The notes beneath the pieces were generated by a model. That model was not told the origin of the DNA and ran no database searches. It worked only from the letters and a program-made list of their open reading frames with translations. The position numbers and the translations under genes are program-made. DNA of 17,529 bases. It comes from JAFHCF01 sp048497495. Lineage in GTDB: Bacteria > Pseudomonadota > Alphaproteobacteria > Rhizobiales > Ancalomicrobiaceae. Location: assembly GCA_048497495.1 (NCBI GenBank), contig JAFHCF010000051.1:1-17529 (forward strand), in the 5' to 3' direction. Shown here piece by piece: positions 16,132 to 17,529 of this stretch (its first letter is position 1; each line of letters starts with the position of its first letter).

Positions 16132-16303
16132 GAAGATTTCTCCCGCCGCCCTGCCGTGTCGCTGTAACGCCGACGCGGCTCCCGAGGAAAATTCATTTTG
16201 CGAAACCTACCGCTTCGGGTATCGCGATGCAAACATGGGTGACGATATTTTATACTATGGAAGTTTTGAAATTATACATTTGGTGATTTCATGTTAGGGG
16301 TGT

Positions 16304-16330
16304 TTAACGCTTATGTTAAGATAATTTAAC
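16304..16330. repeat. Three TTAAC/GTTAA half-sites at helical spacing
   Basis: TTAAC (16304-16308), GTTAA (16315-16319) and TTAAC (16326-16330) alternate in orientation with exactly 6 bases between each, an 11-bp period. The array ends just before the TTGACA at 16332. It looks like a multi-dimer operator. It does not fit the CtrA consensus TTAA-N7-TTAA, as the gaps are 8 and 6. Confidence 0.6.
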
Positions 16331-16331
16331 A

Positions 16332-16360
16332 TTGACAATACATTGATCATGAATTCTGAT
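16332..16360 (+). promoter_or_regulatory. Promoter candidate for the ialB-family gene
   Basis: A perfect -35 TTGACA (16332-16337) is followed after 17 bases by TCTGAT (16355-16360), a 4/6 match to the -10 consensus. TGATCA-N7-TGATCA (16344-16362) overlaps the spacer and -10, a placement suited to a repressor. Transcription would start near 16367, leaving an 80-base leader before the start at 16450. Confidence 0.5.
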
Positions 16361-16449
16361 CACGTCGACGAGACAGCCGCGCGGGATCATCGAAACGCCG
16401 ATGACTTCGACCGCCGTTCGGGCGGGAGGCGTGATTTTCGGGAGAGCCG

Positions 16450-16965
16450 ATGTATCGGACCAGGAATTTCCTCTTTGCCGCTTCGGTTTCGGTGGCGTTG
16501 CTCGCCGCGGGGCCGGCGGCGGCGGAACAGAAACTGATCACCCAGTCGGGCGGTTGGCGGGCGATCGAGGCGAAACAGGGCCGGCAGCATCTGTGCTTCG
16601 TCATTTCCGCGCCGAAGGAGCGGCTTCCCGCCGGTCTGAGGCGCGATCCGGGAAGCCTCTTCGTGACCTTGAAGCCGAAGGGGCAGAGGGTCTCGAGCGA
16701 AATGTCGGTGCAGTTCGGGTTCCGTCTCGCCGAGGACGGGCACTCGATCGTGGTCGACGATCGCGGCTTCGCGCTGACCCCGGGCGGGGAGACCGCGTGG
16801 TTGCGGGCGGAAGCCGACGAGGACGACATCGTCGCCGCCATGCGCGCGGGACGGGAGATGAAGGTGACGGCGCGCTCGGCGCGCGGCAATGCGACGACCG
16901 ATGTCTACGACCTCATCGGCTTCACCGCCGCCTTCGAGGAACTCCAGAAACGGTGCCGAAGATGA
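16450..16965 (+). CDS. Invasion-associated locus B (IalB) family secreted protein
   Basis: This 171-residue periplasmic or secreted protein belongs to the IalB family, named after a Bartonella invasion protein but widespread in free-living alphaproteobacteria. A Sec signal peptide MYRTRNFLFAASVSVALLAAGPAAA is likely cleaved near residue 25. The mature part follows the family pattern: CFVISAPKERLP (49-60), RDPGSLFVTLKPKGQ, then DDIVAAMRAGREMKVTARSARGNATTDVYDLIGFTAAFEEL before the end. Cys49 and Cys169 are the usual terminal pair and may form a disulphide. GGGAG (16440-16444) stands 5 nt before the ATG. The stop overlaps the start of the next gene as ATGA (16962-16965), so the two are translated together. 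Its role is unknown; an invasion function should not be assumed here. Confidence 0.85.
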   Translation: MYRTRNFLFAASVSVALLAAGPAAAEQKLITQSGGWRAIEAKQGRQHLCFVISAPKERLPAGLRRDPGSLFVTLKPKGQRVSSEMSVQFGFRLAEDGHSIVVDDRGFALTPGGETAWLRAEADEDDIVAAMRAGREMKVTARSARGNATTDVYDLIGFTAAFEELQKRCRR

Positions 16966-17529
16966 ACCAGAGAAGCATGGCGACGTCCCCGGTGGTTTCT
17001 CCTCTGAAGAACGCGGTGCGCGCGTTGTTTTCCGATCCGCGCGACAAGGCCTTCATCTTCGCCCTGGAAGGGGCGTTGATCCGTCCCGACGACGCGGTGG
17101 GGGCGCGCATCGAATCGGAGGAGTTGACGGAATTGCTGGGCGATCTGGCGCGGGCCAGCGACGGCGCCGTCGCCATCCTCTCCGACCGGCCGCTGGAGAC
17201 GGTCGATCGGATCCTGGCGCCCTTGCGGCTGCCGGGTTGCGGCCAGAACGGCCTCGAGATCCGGGTGCCGGGCGAAATGAGCATGAAGATGCGGCTCGAG
17301 GCGGATCTCGATCCGGTCCGCCGTCTGCTCGCCGCCGCCGCGCCGTTGCCACTGGCGCTGACCATCGCCGACGAGGGGCTGGCGATCACCCTTCGTCACG
17401 ACGGCGATCCGGAGCTCGAGGCGATGGCGCGCAATCTCGCGCGGGACGCGGTCGGCCTGGCGCCCGCCGTCTACCGGGCGCAGATGTGCGAGAAGGCCAC
17501 GCGGGTGACCTTCGGCGGGGCCTCGAAGG
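16962..17529 (+). CDS. Trehalose-phosphatase-like HAD protein, catalytic Asp missing (partial)
   Basis: This reading frame stays open from the ATG at 16962 to the window edge (189 codons), so the 3' part is missing. The N-terminal part resembles OtsB (trehalose-6-phosphate phosphatase). ASDGAVAILSDRPLETVDRILAPLRLPGCGQNGLEIR (65-101) follows the OtsB pattern of ASDGALALISGR... to G-x-H-G-A-E-R. The HAD nucleophile motif, normally FDLDGTL, reads FALEGAL (33-39), so both catalytic Asp residues are replaced; SGR is SDR and the GxHG is GQNG. The fold is thus probably kept while phosphatase activity is probably lost. ATGA overlap with the ialB-family gene implies translational coupling, which is odd for a sugar phosphatase; a downstream otsA is not visible. 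A start at 16977 is also possible. Confidence 0.72.
   Translation, partial: MNQRSMATSPVVSPLKNAVRALFSDPRDKAFIFALEGALIRPDDAVGARIESEELTELLGDLARASDGAVAILSDRPLETVDRILAPLRLPGCGQNGLEIRVPGEMSMKMRLEADLDPVRRLLAAAAPLPLALTIADEGLAITLRHDGDPELEAMARNLARDAVGLAPAVYRAQMCEKATRVTFGGASK

Larger units (their letters stand above)
16132..16449. promoter_or_regulatory. AT-rich divergent intergenic island
   Basis: This 318-bp region lies between the kinase gene (-) and the ialB-family gene (+). About 16195-16365 is strikingly AT-rich against the rest of the window. No gene is supported here. It contains a promoter-like pair for the + strand (16332-16360), three TTAAC/GTTAA half-sites just upstream, and TGATCA-N7-TGATCA across the -10. 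The kinase promoter must also lie here but cannot be assigned; TATAAT on the minus strand (complement of 16271-16276) lacks a matching -35. Confidence 0.55.

Noticed and set aside
16304..16329. CtrA binding site
   Set aside because: TTAA motifs are present, but the gaps are 8 and 6 bases instead of the required 7.

Overview
The window is a GC-rich chromosomal segment from an alphaproteobacterium, most likely of the Hyphomicrobiales (Rhizobiales). This assignment is inferred from the gene families present: a DUF2125 protein, an IalB-family secreted protein, and the ethylmalonyl-CoA pathway pair ecm/meaA and ccr. Bases are used as in ordinary core genome. I see no insertion sequence, integrase, phage gene or CRISPR array.

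Layout. 1-61: no callable gene. 62-637 (-): ChaC-type gamma-glutamylcyclotransferase. 638-996: divergent intergenic region with a perfect 23-bp inverted repeat. 997-2028 (+): DUF2125 membrane-anchored protein. 2177-3061 (+): pirin-like protein, followed by a hairpin. 3305-3748 (+): small MerR-type regulator, with two palindromes in its leader. 3810-5789 (-): ethylmalonyl-CoA mutase (ecm/meaA). 5790-6312: control region between divergent genes, with an AT-rich part. 6313-7611 (+): crotonyl-CoA carboxylase/reductase (ccr), then a strong hairpin. 7772-8668 (+): family 8 glycosyltransferase. 8690-9604 (-): YihY/BrkB-type membrane protein. 9818-12499 (+): large DUF3772/MscS mechanosensitive channel. 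12571-13095 (+): CAP/SCP-domain lipoprotein. 13206-13280 (+): tRNA-Val(CAC). 13358-14665 and 14662-16131 (-): NtrC-like response regulator and its histidine kinase, with an ATGA overlap. 16132-16449: AT-rich divergent intergenic island. 16450-16965 (+): IalB-family secreted protein, overlapping by ATGA a trehalose-phosphatase-like gene (16962 to the window end) that is cut by the edge.

How the genes fit together. ccr and ecm encode two signature steps of the ethylmalonyl-CoA pathway: reductive carboxylation of crotonyl-CoA to ethylmalonyl-CoA, then B12-dependent rearrangement to methylsuccinyl-CoA. They diverge from one control region, so co-regulation during growth on acetate, C1 compounds or polyhydroxybutyrate is likely. 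The MerR gene converges on ecm and is a possible but unproven regulator. The channel, BrkB protein, CAP lipoprotein, IalB protein and kinase/regulator pair are envelope or signalling functions.

The most unusual points are two families whose catalytic motifs appear lost. The NtrC-like regulator has no GAFTGA loop, no acidic Walker B and an Arg in place of the Walker A Lys. The OtsB-like protein downstream of ialB reads FALEGAL where the HAD nucleophile motif D-x-D-G-T should stand. The CAP lipoprotein also lacks two of the usual cavity residues. No clearly new multi-gene system is evident; the ialB/otsB-like coupled pair and the degenerate NtrC/kinase pair are the best candidates for undescribed biology.
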